From contig NZ_RDQE01000006.1 of NCBI RefSeq assembly GCF_003697845.1, positions 124,001 through 188,000 of the forward strand: a stretch of DNA of 64,000 nt, in the 5' to 3' direction. Each line of letters starts with the position of its first letter. The first letter of the stretch is position 1. Source of the stretch: Halobellus captivus. GTDB taxonomy: Archaea > Halobacteriota > Halobacteria > Halobacteriales > Haloferacaceae. Below, in pieces: positions 25,425-34,329 of this stretch. Made by a program: the position numbers and the translations under genes. Under the pieces are notes generated by a model. That model was given only the letters and a program-made list of their open reading frames with translations. It did no database searches and was not told the origin of the DNA.

Positions 25425-26690
25425 TTATCGCTCGTTGACTTCGAGCACTTTCCCGGCCGCGATGGTCTGACCCATGTCGCGGATGGCGAAGCTGCCGAGT
25501 TCCGGGATCTCGCCGGACGGCTCGATGCTGAGCGGCTTCTGCGGGCGAACGGTGACGACCGCGGCGTCGCCGGACTTGATGAAGTCCGGGTTCTCCTCGG
25601 CGACCTCACCGGACGACGGGTCGATCTTCTGATCGATGGACTCGATCGTACAGGCGACCTGCGCCGTGTGCGCGTGGAAGACCGGGGTGTAGCCGGCCGT
25701 GATCACGCTGGGGTGCTGCATGACGACGACCTGCGCCTGGAACGTCTCGGCGACGCTCGGCGGGTCGTCGGCGGGACCACACACGTCGCCGCGACGGATG
25801 TCGTCCTTGCCGAGGCCGCGGACGTTGAACCCGACGTTGTCGCCGGGCTCGGCCTTGGGGACCTCCTCGTGGTGCATCTCGACCGTCTTCACCTCGCCGC
25901 CCACGTCGGACGGCTGGAAGGAGACGTTGTCCCCCGTGTTGAGGATCCCGGTCTCGACGCGTCCGACGGGAACGGTCCCGATGCCGGAGATGGTGTAGAC
26001 GTCCTGGATGGGGAGCCGGAGCGGCGCGTCCGTCGGCGGCTCGGACTCGGGCAGGTCGTTGAGCGACTCCAGCAGGGTGGGGCCGTCGTACCAGCCGGTG
26101 TTCTCGGACTCCTCGGAGATGTTGTCGCCCTCGAACGCCGAGATCGGCACGAACGTCGTGTCGTCGGTCGCGAAGCGAACCTGGTTGAGGAGCTGTTTGA
26201 CCTCCTCGACGACCTCGTCGTAGGAGGACTCCTGGTAGTCGACCAGGTCCATCTTGTTGACGCCGATGATGAGCTCGTTGATTCCCAGCGTGCGGGCCAG
26301 GAACACGTGCTCTCGGGTCTGAGGCGCGACGCCGTCGTCGGCCGCGACGACGAGCACCGCGTTGTCGGCCTGCGAGGCACCCGTGATCATGTTCTTCACG
26401 AAGTCACGGTGGCCCGGGCAGTCGACGATGGTGAAGTAGTAGGAATCCGTGTCGAACTCCTGGTGGGCGATGTCGATCGTGACGCCACGCTCGCGCTCCT
26501 CGGCGAGGTTGTCCATCACGTAGGCGAACTCGAAGCCGCCCTTGCCCTTCTCTTCTGCTTCCTCGCGATGCTGCTCGATTACGTGCTCGGGGACGCTCCC
26601 CGTCTCGAAGAGGAGTCGACCCACGAGCGTACTCTTGCCGTGGTCGACGTGGCCGATAATGGCCAAATTCTGGTGCGGTTTGTCACTCAT
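25425..26690 (-). CDS. tuf: Translation elongation factor aEF1A
   Basis: 421-aa GTPase that delivers aminoacyl-tRNA to the ribosome. G1 is GHVDHGKST (residues 14-22), G3 is DCPGHRDF, G4 is NKMD, followed by two beta-barrel domains ending in [15 protein letters not shown]. Followed at once by rps10. The upstream spacer contains a TATA-like TTTTAG on the minus strand near 26744, implying a short 5' leader of roughly 30 nt, unusual in this mostly leaderless window. Confidence 0.98.
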   Translation of the reverse strand: MSDKPHQNLAIIGHVDHGKSTLVGRLLFETGSVPEHVIEQHREEAEEKGKGGFEFAYVMDNLAEERERGVTIDIAHQEFDTDSYYFTIVDCPGHRDFVKNMITGASQADNAVLVVAADDGVAPQTREHVFLARTLGINELIIGVNKMDLVDYQESSYDEVVEEVKQLLNQVRFATDDTTFVPISAFEGDNISEESENTGWYDGPTLLESLNDLPESEPPTDAPLRLPIQDVYTISGIGTVPVGRVETGILNTGDNVSFQPSDVGGEVKTVEMHHEEVPKAEPGDNVGFNVRGLGKDDIRRGDVCGPADDPPSVAETFQAQVVVMQHPSVITAGYTPVFHAHTAQVACTIESIDQKIDPSSGEVAEENPDFIKSGDAAVVTVRPQKPLSIEPSGEIPELGSFAIRDMGQTIAAGKVLEVNER

Positions 26691-26916
26691 GGGGTAATCA
26701 CGCGCTAAGGCGCTCTGTGAGTACGTTTTCGGTTGATTCCACTAAAACGGTTTCGATACGACTCACAGGCGAGAGCGCCGCAGTCCGGTGATTCCTGTCA
26801 TCGAGGGGCACGGGATCGAGGCGCACGGACGGGTCGGATCGGTCGCGCGTCGTGAGGCGGTCCGTCAGGAGACGAGCGAGGTCGCGAAACGAGGGAACTC
26901 CGACCGCGTCCGGGAC

Positions 26917-27909
26917 TCAGCCGAGCCGACCGACGTCGCCGAGGATCGCGCTCGCCGTCTCGGGGCCGCCCGCGCCGCGACCGGAGATGTTGAGCCGCCC
27001 CGCGTGCGTGGTCTCGATCTGGACGATGTTCTGGGTTCCGGAGACCGCGAGCGTCCCGTTCTCGGGGACGAGCCGCGGGGCGACCCGAACCGTCTCCCCC
27101 GTCGCCTCCCCGATCAGCCGGACGGTCCGACCGTCCTCGGCGGCGAGCCGGAGCACGGAGCCGGGCACGTCGCGGATCCCCTCCACGGACGCGTCCGCGA
27201 GAGTGAACTCCCTGGCGTCGGCCGGGTCGTCCGCCGCGCCGAACGAGAGCACGTTCGCGAGGACGACGCACTTGAGCGCGGCGTCGGTCCCGTCGACGTC
27301 GAAGGAGGGGTCCGCCTCCGCGACGCCGAGGTCCTGTGCCTCCGAGAGCACGTGGTCGTAGTCGAGGCCCTCGGCGGCCATGCGCGTGAGGATGAAGTTC
27401 GCGGTCCCGTTGAGCACGCCACGGACGGCGGTGACGTGGCTCGGCTCGATGTCCTCGACCGTCGAGACCGCCGGGATCGCCCCGCCCACCGTGGCCTCGA
27501 AGCGCACGTCGCCGTCGCTGTCGGCCGCGAGCGCCCGGAGATCGCCGTACCGTTCCGCCACCGGACCCTTGTTCGCCAAGACGACGTGTCGGTCCCGCTC
27601 GAGGGCGGTCCGAACGTGCGAGAACCCGGGTTCGGCGTCGCCGAGCGTCGTCGGCGTCGCCTCGACGAGGACGTCGTAGTCGGCCGCGAGCGCCTCCGCC
27701 GGGTCGCCGTCGCCGACGATCCCGCGCTCGGCCTTGCGGGCGACCACCGCGTCCGCGTCGACGCCGACCGCCCCGCCCGAACCGTCGGTCCCGTCCGAGA
27801 CGACCGCGCTCGAGGAGTCCGCGACGGCGACGACCTCGTGGCCGTGTTCGCCCGCCAGCTCGACGACGGAGCGGCCGACCGCACCCGCGCCGATGACAGC
27901 GAGTTTCAC
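26917..27909 (-). CDS. hom: Homoserine dehydrogenase
   Basis: 330-aa enzyme reducing aspartate semialdehyde to homoserine for threonine and methionine. The NAD(P)-binding GAGAVG is at residues 7-12. The catalytic region has LNGTANFILTRM and SEAQDLGVAEADPSFDVDGTDAALK, the homoserine dehydrogenase signature. It lacks a fused ACT domain; the regulatory ACT protein is a separate gene immediately upstream. Its GTG start overlaps that gene's stop (GTGA), indicating coupled translation. Confidence 0.95.
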   Translation of the reverse strand: MKLAVIGAGAVGRSVVELAGEHGHEVVAVADSSSAVVSDGTDGSGGAVGVDADAVVARKAERGIVGDGDPAEALAADYDVLVEATPTTLGDAEPGFSHVRTALERDRHVVLANKGPVAERYGDLRALAADSDGDVRFEATVGGAIPAVSTVEDIEPSHVTAVRGVLNGTANFILTRMAAEGLDYDHVLSEAQDLGVAEADPSFDVDGTDAALKCVVLANVLSFGAADDPADAREFTLADASVEGIRDVPGSVLRLAAEDGRTVRLIGEATGETVRVAPRLVPENGTLAVSGTQNIVQIETTHAGRLNISGRGAGGPETASAILGDVGRLG

Positions 27910-28496
27910 GCTTCCACCCCCACGAGCGGCGCGACGACGCGCAACTCCTTCTCGTCGGCGATCTCGCGAACGGCGGCGATCGCCTCGCTCGTCTCGCCCG
28001 ACCGTGCCTCCAGGCGAAGCCGGGCGCTCGAGACCTCCTCGGTCCCCTGCGGAGCCGCGAGCGACACGTCGGCGACCGACGCCGACGCGGACGCCTCGAT
28101 CCGCGAGAGGGTGTCCGAGAGGTCGGTGTCGATGAGATGGCCGAACAGGACGAGGGTGATCTCCTCGGCGTACCGCTCCGTTCCCGCCTGCATCACCGTG
28201 ATCCCCTCCTCGCGGAGCGCCTCGACTATCCCCTCGAAGCGCTCGGTCGTCGCCTCGAAGTCGACCTCGACCGGGATCCGACCGCGCGGGGTCTTGTTCC
28301 CGCGCTCGTGGTAGATCGACAGCAGGTTCCCCCCGTTGTTCGCGATCGGCTGAAGCGCCGCGAGCAGCTGTCCCGGCTCGTCGACGAGCTCGAGCCGAAC
28401 CGTGTGCGTCGAGGGGGCGGGGTCGTGGCCGCCGTCCGCCGCCGGGTCCGCCGCGTCGGCCGCCTCCTCGGGCGCGCCGTCCCGAGCGTCGCTCAC
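27906..28496 (-). CDS. ACT-domain regulatory protein for homoserine dehydrogenase
   Basis: 196-aa protein with an N-terminal ACT domain (TVRLELVDEPGQLLAALQPIANNGGNL), a central domain and a C-terminal half with a second ACT-like fold. Archaeal genomes often place this gene directly before hom, and it is thought to provide amino acid feedback control. The GTG at 28496 is preferred over a GTG at 28529 because it overlaps the TGA of a mini-ORF (28603-28493) that begins at the leaderless position. Its stop overlaps hom. Confidence 0.85.
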   Translation of the reverse strand: MSDARDGAPEEAADAADPAADGGHDPAPSTHTVRLELVDEPGQLLAALQPIANNGGNLLSIYHERGNKTPRGRIPVEVDFEATTERFEGIVEALREEGITVMQAGTERYAEEITLVLFGHLIDTDLSDTLSRIEASASASVADVSLAAPQGTEEVSSARLRLEARSGETSEAIAAVREIADEKELRVVAPLVGVEA

Positions 28497-28603
28497 GCGA
28501 TCACCCCGCTCGGAGGAGCCGTCCGGCACGTCCCTGTCGACGCGGAGCGGTCGCTTGCTGGCTCCGTGCCGATACGCCGAGCGGGAGTCGTGCCCGTCTG
28601 CAT
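28493..28603 (-). CDS. Putative 36-codon threonine-rich leader ORF
   Basis: ATG frame 27 nt downstream of a good TATA (minus-strand GCTTATACC, about 28628-28636). It ends in a TGA overlapping the GTG of the ACT-domain gene. Seven of 36 residues are threonine (starting MQTGTTPARRIGTEP). The placement before a threonine-pathway operon is reminiscent of a bacterial thr leader peptide, but threonine codons (ACG, ACC) are frequent by chance at this GC content. Confidence 0.4.
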   Translation of the reverse strand: MQTGTTPARRIGTEPASDRSASTGTCRTAPPSGVIA

Positions 28604-28843
28604 ACTCGAAAGGAGTCGGGGGGAGCGGTATAAGCCTTCGGCGATGGCAGTCGTTGCCTCCGCGACGTACGCGAACACGTCACACGAGAACGAGCGACGG
28701 TGACCGGGCGGCCGCCGGCGACCGGAGGCGGAACCTAAGAAAAAACGGAGCGCGAAACGAGGTGAGAACGCTCGGAGAGCGAAAACGGCGGAGGAAACGG
28801 GCGACGTGTCGGAAAACGCGGAGCGTGGACCGCGAAGCCTCGA
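28604..28843. other. Intergenic region between the ACT gene and aEF2
   Basis: No gene seen. The spacer holds the promoter of the ACT-hom operon near 28630 and, on the minus strand, an aEF2-side T-run (CCGTTTTTTCTTAGG, 28734-28748), a probable terminator about 100 nt after the aEF2 stop. Confidence 0.6.
28734..28748 (-). terminator. Probable U-tract terminator after aEF2
   Basis: Minus-strand CCGTTTTTTCTTAGG lies about 100 nt downstream of the aEF2 stop. No strong hairpin precedes it; a U-tract alone can end archaeal transcription. Confidence 0.4.
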
Positions 28844-31033
28844 CTAGATGTAGTCGATCGACGAGGGCAGTTCGAGCTTCATTCCCTTCCGCTCGCGGAT
28901 CTCCATGATCTTCTCGCGCTGGAGGTTGTCCACGAGCACGCGGAAGCCCGCGTTCTCCGTGTTCCAGGAGGCGCGGCCCTCGGTGGCCGAGCGGATGTCC
29001 GAGGAGAACCCGATCATCTCCTCGACGGGCGCGATGCCCTCGACGACCATGAGGTCACCCTCCTGGTACATGTCGTCGACGCGGCCGCGACGACCCTGGA
29101 CCTCGCCGGAGGCGGCACCCATGTGTTCGCTGGGCACGTCGATGCGGACGTCCTGGATCGGCTCGAGCAGGCGGACCTCGCCGTCGATCAGCGCGCGGTG
29201 GACCGCGTCGCGGACGGCGGGGATGACCTGTGCGGGTCCGCGGTGGATGGTGTCCTCGTGGAGCTTCGCGTCGTGGAGACGGAACAGCGACCCCTGGACC
29301 GGCTCGGCGGCCAGCGGGCCGTCGTCGAGCGCCTCCTGGAGCCCCTCGAGGACGAGCTCCATCGTCTCGTTGAGGTGCTGGATCCCCTTCGTGTCGTCGA
29401 TGAGGATGTTGGTCCGGTGGATGTCCTCGACGTTCTGGGAGGTGTCCTTGTCCATGCCGGCCTCCTGTAACGCCTCGCGGCGCTCCAGTTCGGGCATGTC
29501 CATCGAGACCTCGCCGAGCTGGATGGCGTCGACGATCTCCTGGGCCATCGGCTCGACGGTGAGGTAGAACTTGTTGTGGCGGTTCGGCGACTGCCCTTCG
29601 ACCTCGCGGGACGCCTCCTGGGGCTGTTCGCGGTAGACGACGATCGGCTCGCCGGTGATGACCGGAATTCCCTGGTTGTCCCGGATCCGCTGGGTGATGA
29701 CCTCGAGATGGAGCTCCCCCTGCCCGCTGATGAGGTGCTCACCCGTGTCCTCGTTGATCTCGATCTGGATCGTCGGGTCCTCCTTGGCGACCTGCTGGAG
29801 CGTCTCGATGAGCTTCGGCAGGTCGTCCATGCTCTGGGCCTCGACGGACTTCGTGATGACCGGCTCGGAGATGTGCTCGATCGACTCGAACGGCGTCATC
29901 TCCACGGAGGAGACGGTGGAGCCGGCGATGGCGTCGCGCAGGCCGGTGACCGAGGCGATGTTGCCGGCCGGGACGTGTTCCACCTCCTCGCGTTCGGACC
30001 CCATGAACAGCCCGACGCTCTGGATGCGGTTCTTGCCCGCGGTGCCGGAGACGTACAGCTCCTGGCCCTTCTCGAGCGTGCCGGAGAAGACGCGACCCGT
30101 CGCGATCTCGCCCGCGTGCGGGTCCATCGAGATGTCGGTGACCATGAAGACGACCTCGCCGTCCTCGTCGACCAGCCGCATCGTGTCGGCCAGCGAGGAC
30201 TCCGGGTCGCCGCGCCAGATGCGCGGGACACGGCGGGGCTGGGCGTCGACCGGGTTCGGGAAGTGCTCACAGACCATGTCGAGCACGACGTCCGAGAGGG
30301 GCGTGCGCTCGTGGAGCTCGTCGCGCTTGTCGTTCTGTTCGAGCTCCATGATGTCGCCGAAGTCCATGCCCGTCCGCTGCATCGACGGCATCGAGACGCC
30401 CCACTTGTACAGCGCGGAGCCGAACCCGACCGTGCCGTCCTCGACGGAGACGGTCCAGTCCTCGGGGATGTCGTCCATGTTCTCGGCCATCCCGCGGATG
30501 AGCTCGTTGACGTCGGCGATGACGGAGAGGAGCCGCTCTTGCATCTCCTGGGGGCCCTCCTGGAGCTCCGAGATGAGGCGGTCGACCTTGTTGATGAACA
30601 GCGTCGGCTTCACGCCCTCGCGGAGCGCCTGCCGGAGCACCGTCTCCGTCTGGGGCATCGCGCCCTCGACGGCGTCGACGACCACCAGCGCGCCGTCGAC
30701 CGCGCGCATCGCGCGGGTGACGTCGCCCCCGAAGTCGACGTGGCCCGGCGTGTCGATGAGGTTGATGAGGTGGTTGGTGTCCTCGTACTCGTGGGTCATC
30801 GAAACGTTCGCCGCGTCGATGGTGATCCCGCGCTCCTGTTCGTCCTCCTTCGTGTCCATCGCGAGCTGCTCGCCCGCGGTGTCCTGCGAGATCATGCCCG
30901 CGCCCGCAAGGAGGTTGTCGGAGAGCGTCGTCTTCCCGTGGTCGACGTGGGCGGCGATGGCGATGTTCCGGATGTTCTCCGGCTCGTCCATCAGCCGCTC
31001 ACATTCTTGAACGATCTTCTTGCGTCGGCCCAT
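28844..31033 (-). CDS. fusA: Translation elongation factor aEF2
   Basis: 729-aa translocase GTPase, the usual length for haloarchaea. G1 is [11 protein letters not shown]3 is [13 protein letters not shown]4 is NKVD. The diphthamide-accepting histidine is in [12 protein letters not shown] (residue 597). The start is the ATG at 31033 ([21 protein letters not shown]); an ATG 30 nt upstream is in frame but would overlap the TATA (minus-strand CTTTTGA near 31060). Confidence 0.97.
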   Translation of the reverse strand: MGRRKKIVQECERLMDEPENIRNIAIAAHVDHGKTTLSDNLLAGAGMISQDTAGEQLAMDTKEDEQERGITIDAANVSMTHEYEDTNHLINLIDTPGHVDFGGDVTRAMRAVDGALVVVDAVEGAMPQTETVLRQALREGVKPTLFINKVDRLISELQEGPQEMQERLLSVIADVNELIRGMAENMDDIPEDWTVSVEDGTVGFGSALYKWGVSMPSMQRTGMDFGDIMELEQNDKRDELHERTPLSDVVLDMVCEHFPNPVDAQPRRVPRIWRGDPESSLADTMRLVDEDGEVVFMVTDISMDPHAGEIATGRVFSGTLEKGQELYVSGTAGKNRIQSVGLFMGSEREEVEHVPAGNIASVTGLRDAIAGSTVSSVEMTPFESIEHISEPVITKSVEAQSMDDLPKLIETLQQVAKEDPTIQIEINEDTGEHLISGQGELHLEVITQRIRDNQGIPVITGEPIVVYREQPQEASREVEGQSPNRHNKFYLTVEPMAQEIVDAIQLGEVSMDMPELERREALQEAGMDKDTSQNVEDIHRTNILIDDTKGIQHLNETMELVLEGLQEALDDGPLAAEPVQGSLFRLHDAKLHEDTIHRGPAQVIPAVRDAVHRALIDGEVRLLEPIQDVRIDVPSEHMGAASGEVQGRRGRVDDMYQEGDLMVVEGIAPVEEMIGFSSDIRSATEGRASWNTENAGFRVLVDNLQREKIMEIRERKGMKLELPSSIDYI

Positions 31034-31354
31034 TATACCGCGTGTTACCGACAGCAGGGTCAAAAGGGTAGTGTTTCTCCGCGGCCGTTTCGGCCGGGAT
31101 CACCCCCGATCGCCGCCGATTTCGTGCCCATCGCTCGCACGATCGTCGGTCGCCGCACGCGCCGATCCCATCGGGGTCTCCGTCCCGCCGCGACGGCCTC
31201 CGTTCTACCGCGGCAGCCTCCGACCCGCCGCGACGGCCTCCGTTCTACCGCGGCAGCCTCCGACCCGCCGCGACGGCCTCCACCCGCTCCGCCACGCCGC
31301 CGGTCGCCGGCCCACGCCGGGCGGATTTAAGTGATCCCTCGGGGACGGGGAAAC
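31034..31354. other. Divergent promoter region with a tandem repeat
   Basis: 321 bp between aEF2 and the KDPG aldolase gene. It carries the aEF2 TATA near 31060, a GC-rich middle with the 40-bp tandem repeat, and the aldolase TATA (ATTTAAG, 31325-31331). No gene is supported. Confidence 0.7.
31191..31280. repeat. 40-bp tandem repeat
   Basis: Two perfect 40-bp units (31191-31230, 31231-31270) plus 10 nt of a third. Each unit is itself two diverged 20-mers, CGACGGCCTCCGTTCTACCG and CGGCAGCCTCCGACCCGCCG. It lies midway between the divergent aEF2 and aldolase promoters. Confidence 0.85.
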
Positions 31355-31999
31355 ATGAACGAGACGCTCTCACGGATCGTCGACAGCGGCGTCGTCGCGG
31401 TGTTGCGCGGAGTGCCGGCCGACCAGCTCGTCGGGATCGCCGAGGCGCTTCGAGAGGGCGGCGTCACCGCCGTCGAGATCACCGCCGACACGCCCGGCGT
31501 CGCGGACCTCATCGAGGAGGTGTCCGGCTCCTTCGACGACGAGGTCGTCGTGGGAACGGGCACCGTCCTCGACGCCGAGACCGCCCGGACGACGCTGATG
31601 GCCGGCGCGGAGTTCGTCGTCTCGCCGAGCCTCCACGAGGACGTCATCGAGACGTGTAACCGGTACGGGGCCGTGAGCGCGCCCGGCGTGATGACGCCGA
31701 CGGAGGCGATCCGCGGCTACGAGGCCGGCGCGGACTTCGTGAAGGTGTTCCCGGCGAAGACGGTCGGCCCCGCCCACGTCGGCGCGATGAAGGGGCCGCT
31801 CGGCCAGATCCCGATGATGCCGACGGGCGGCGTCGGCCCCGACAACGCCGCCGACTTCATCGAGGCCGGCGCGTTCGCGGTCGGCGCGGGCGGCGCGCTC
31901 GTCGACTACGACGCCGCCGAGCGCGGCGACTACGAGGCCATCACCGAGACCGCCCGCGAGTTCACGCGGGTGGTCGAGGAGGCGCGCGCGGACGGGTAG
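31355..31999 (+). CDS. kdgA: 2-dehydro-3-deoxy-phosphogluconate aldolase (Eda type)
   Basis: 214-aa class I aldolase of the bacterial Eda type. It splits KDPG to pyruvate and glyceraldehyde-3-phosphate in the semi-phosphorylative Entner-Doudoroff route used by haloarchaea. The Schiff-base lysine is in DFVKVFPAKTVG, the substrate-binding glutamate in TAVEITADTPG, and the phosphate site in PTGGVGPDN. The ATG at 31355 fits the leaderless distance from ATTTAAG (31325-31331). Confidence 0.93.
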   Translation: MNETLSRIVDSGVVAVLRGVPADQLVGIAEALREGGVTAVEITADTPGVADLIEEVSGSFDDEVVVGTGTVLDAETARTTLMAGAEFVVSPSLHEDVIETCNRYGAVSAPGVMTPTEAIRGYEAGADFVKVFPAKTVGPAHVGAMKGPLGQIPMMPTGGVGPDNAADFIEAGAFAVGAGGALVDYDAAERGDYEAITETAREFTRVVEEARADG

Positions 32000-32102
32000 G
32001 GTAGCTCCGCGACGGGGGTGGAACTCGATGAGCCGGAAAGCGGGGTGAAGTCGTGCCGCGACCCGAACGTTTTCGGAGTGTCACCGACACCTCCACCCGT
32101 CG

Positions 32103-32408
32103 ATGATCGTACTCCACGCGGTCTTCCCGATCGAGGCGGACCGGCTCGACGAGGCGCTCGATCACGCGAGAACCCTCGTCGAGGAGTCGAACCGGGAGGA
32201 CGGAACGATCGAGTACCGGGCGGCGACCGACGTCGAGGACGGGACCACGCTTCGCTTCTTCGAGCAGTACGAGGACGCGGCGGCGTTCGAGGCTCACACG
32301 GAGACCGACCACTTCCGGGCGTTCGAGGCGGCGCTTCCGGACCTGCTCGCCGGCGAACCGGAGGTACGCCGGTTCGACGTGGAGTCCGCGGCGGAGCTCG
32401 ACCTCTGA
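32103..32408 (+). CDS. ABM-domain (YgiN-type) monooxygenase-like protein
   Basis: 101-aa dimeric alpha-beta barrel protein of the antibiotic biosynthesis monooxygenase family. Start MIVLHAVFPIEADRLDEALDH and the FFEQYEDAAAFEAHTETDHFRAFE segment are typical. Members include quinol monooxygenases and unassigned oxidative-stress proteins; the actual activity here is unknown. Confidence 0.85.
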   Translation: MIVLHAVFPIEADRLDEALDHARTLVEESNREDGTIEYRAATDVEDGTTLRFFEQYEDAAAFEAHTETDHFRAFEAALPDLLAGEPEVRRFDVESAAELDL

Positions 32409-32453
32409 GAGGAACCCGAGACTAGCTTCGGCCGGGAACGGTCGAGCGACCGT

Positions 32454-32696
32454 TCACACCACCTGCTCGCCGTCGTCGTCGTACACCTCGATGGCGTCGA
32501 CGGGGCAGACCCGCGCCGCGAACTTCGCGTCGAGCTCCTCGCCGTCGGGGACCTCGACGACGAACACGTCCTCCTCCCGCTCCTCGCCGTCGACGAGGTC
32601 GGCCTTCCCGTCGTTCAGGTCCTTCTCGAACCCGTCCCACTCGGCGACACACTGGTACATCCCGATACAGGTGTCTCGGTCGAATTCGACGCGCAT
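32454..32696 (-). CDS. Small ferredoxin with three visible cluster cysteines
   Basis: 80-aa acidic electron carrier. Cysteines are at 10 and 16 (CIGMYQC) and 64 (CPVDAIEVYDDDG); the position that would hold the middle cysteine of a CxxCxxC set is Met13. This suggests a [3Fe-4S] or labile [4Fe-4S] cluster as in CYP-type ferredoxins of the Fer4_13/15 group. The start at 32696 is the first ATG before MRVEFDRDTC. It has no operon partner. Confidence 0.8.
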   Translation of the reverse strand: MRVEFDRDTCIGMYQCVAEWDGFEKDLNDGKADLVDGEEREEDVFVVEVPDGEELDAKFAARVCPVDAIEVYDDDGEQVV

Positions 32697-32898
32697 ACCG
32701 CGGATACGCGAAGCGGGTACAAAGCGGTGGCGGGGTTCGGTTCGTCGGTGCGCCCCGTGGCCGTTCCCGCGTACCGGGAGTTCTCCCGGACGGTGAGGGT
32801 ATCTCCGTGCCGACCGTTCGGAAAACCGCCCGCTGACGCCGACGCCCTCCGTCGTTCTCCGTCGGGCCGTTTTTAATCCGGGCGCACGTCCTGCTCGC

Positions 32899-33678
32899 AT
32901 GGATCCGGACGGACACGCGCTCCGGGACGTGCTCTACAAGCGCGCGGCGGTGTTCCGACGTCTCGCCGACGCGCCCGCGAGCAAGCCGGAGCTCGTCGAG
33001 CGACTGTCGAGTTCGCGCTCGACCGTCGACCGCGCGATCGACGATCTGGCGGACGTGGACTGCGTCGAGTCCCGGAACGGGACCTACTCGCTCACCGCGA
33101 CCGGCCGGTTCGCGCTCGCGGAACACGACCGCTACGCGGCCACGACCGAAACGATCGAGGCGGCGAGTAGCCTCCTGAACGGCCTCCCCGAGGGGACGAC
33201 CCTCCCGTCGGTCTTCCTCGAGGACGCGACCGTGACCGTCGCGGACCCGCACGTGCCTTCAGGGGCGTCGACGGCGAGCAGCGAGCTCCTCGAGCGGGCG
33301 ACGGCGATGCGGGGATTGGCCCCGACCGTGCTCAAGTCGGACGTCTTCATCATCGACCGCGAGCTGGACCGCGAGGCGCTCGACGTGACGGTGGTCGCGG
33401 AGCCGGCGGTGGTGGAGGCGCTCGGCGAGCTTTCGGACACGCCGGTGGCGACCCTCCTCGCGCGCGACTCATTCGATCTGTACCGAAGCCCGGGGTCGCT
33501 CCCGTACGCGCTGTGGGTGATGGAGACGCCGGAGGGAGACCACGCGGGGATCACGTTCCGCGGCACGGGCGACGTCACGGGGATGGTGACGAACGACTCG
33601 CCCGAGGCGGTCGAGTGGGCGAACGCCGAGCTGGCGTCGTATCGGGAGCGGGCGACTCCCGTCGACCAGCCGGTTTAA
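32899..33678 (+). CDS. Winged-helix transcriptional regulator, haloarchaeal type
   Basis: 259-aa protein. The N-terminal winged helix (about 5-75) contains SKPELVERLSSSRSTVDRAIDDL as the DNA-binding helix-turn-helix. The C-terminal domain (80-250) is an unassigned sensing domain common to haloarchaeal regulators of this layout (ATVTVADPHVPSG...SDVFIIDRELDREALDV). A TATA-like TTTTTAATC (32869-32877) precedes the ATG at leaderless distance. Confidence 0.8.
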   Translation: MDPDGHALRDVLYKRAAVFRRLADAPASKPELVERLSSSRSTVDRAIDDLADVDCVESRNGTYSLTATGRFALAEHDRYAATTETIEAASSLLNGLPEGTTLPSVFLEDATVTVADPHVPSGASTASSELLERATAMRGLAPTVLKSDVFIIDRELDREALDVTVVAEPAVVEALGELSDTPVATLLARDSFDLYRSPGSLPYALWVMETPEGDHAGITFRGTGDVTGMVTNDSPEAVEWANAELASYRERATPVDQPV

Positions 33679-33704
33679 GACCGGTGCGGGCGGAGAACCC
33701 GGCG

Positions 33705-33959
33705 ATGACCGCAGTCTGGCTCGTCGACCGACGGTTCGACTCGAAGGGGCTCGTCCGGCTGACGTACGCGACCGAGGACGGCGAGCGCGTCCACACGAAG
33801 GAGCTGGCCGAACAGCGGCTGGTCACCGGCGACGGGGTGACCGCCGGCCGGGACGTCAACGAGGACGCGCTCGGCGAGGCCTCGGCCGAGGACGTCGAGC
33901 GGTTCGCCGCCGAGGCGTCGCGGATGGCCGCCGAACACGACCTCGACGACACGGTGTGA
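33705..33959 (+). CDS. Conserved small haloarchaeal protein
   Basis: 84-aa acidic protein of unknown function (TAVWLVDRRFDSKGLVRLTYATEDG at the start, an alpha-helical acidic second half). The ATG at 33705 is about 27 nt after TTTAAG (33674-33679). The promoter overlaps the TAA stop of the preceding regulator gene, so expression may be independent of it. Confidence 0.65.
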   Translation: MTAVWLVDRRFDSKGLVRLTYATEDGERVHTKELAEQRLVTGDGVTAGRDVNEDALGEASAEDVERFAAEASRMAAEHDLDDTV

Positions 33960-34329
33960 AGCGGCCGCAAGCGGGAGCGACGGCACGGTAGCGAGGGTCT
34001 CCGGCTCGGTCCGGATCGAAGGCCGCAATAGCGATCCGGATCGGATCTGACCACCCTGACACGAACCGAACGCCGCGGAAGTCACGGGCGCGGTTGCCCG
34101 CGACCGCACAGTCCCGCACCTCACGCCTCCCCAGCCTCGCATCGACCGCGACGCCGTGCGGTCCGGCGTCGCGGTCGCTGCTCCCTCGCGCGGTCCGGCT
34201 CGCGCCCCGTCGGGCGCTCGCGGGCGCGCGCCAGAACGAGTTTGCTGACTGAGCCCCGCCGCCGGCAGTCATCACCGGCCTCCGTAGCCTTCCGACGGTT
34301 TAAATCGCGTCGGCGACCAAGGGACGCCA
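33960..34329. other. Intergenic region with dispersed repeat
   Basis: 370 bp with no supported gene. It contains the third dispersed repeat (34115-34233) and, at the right end, the hel308 promoter (GGTTTAAATC, 34298-34307) at leaderless distance from the ATG at 34330. Confidence 0.7.
34115..34233 (+). repeat. Dispersed intergenic repeat, copy 3
   Basis: Core at 34115-34139 (25 nt, identical to the other copies), TCCCTCGCGCGG at 34182-34193 and GGCGCGCGCCA at 34223-34233. The spacer between core and second box holds a long hairpin (CGACCGCGACGCCG ... CGGCGTCGCGGTCG). Confidence 0.75.
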
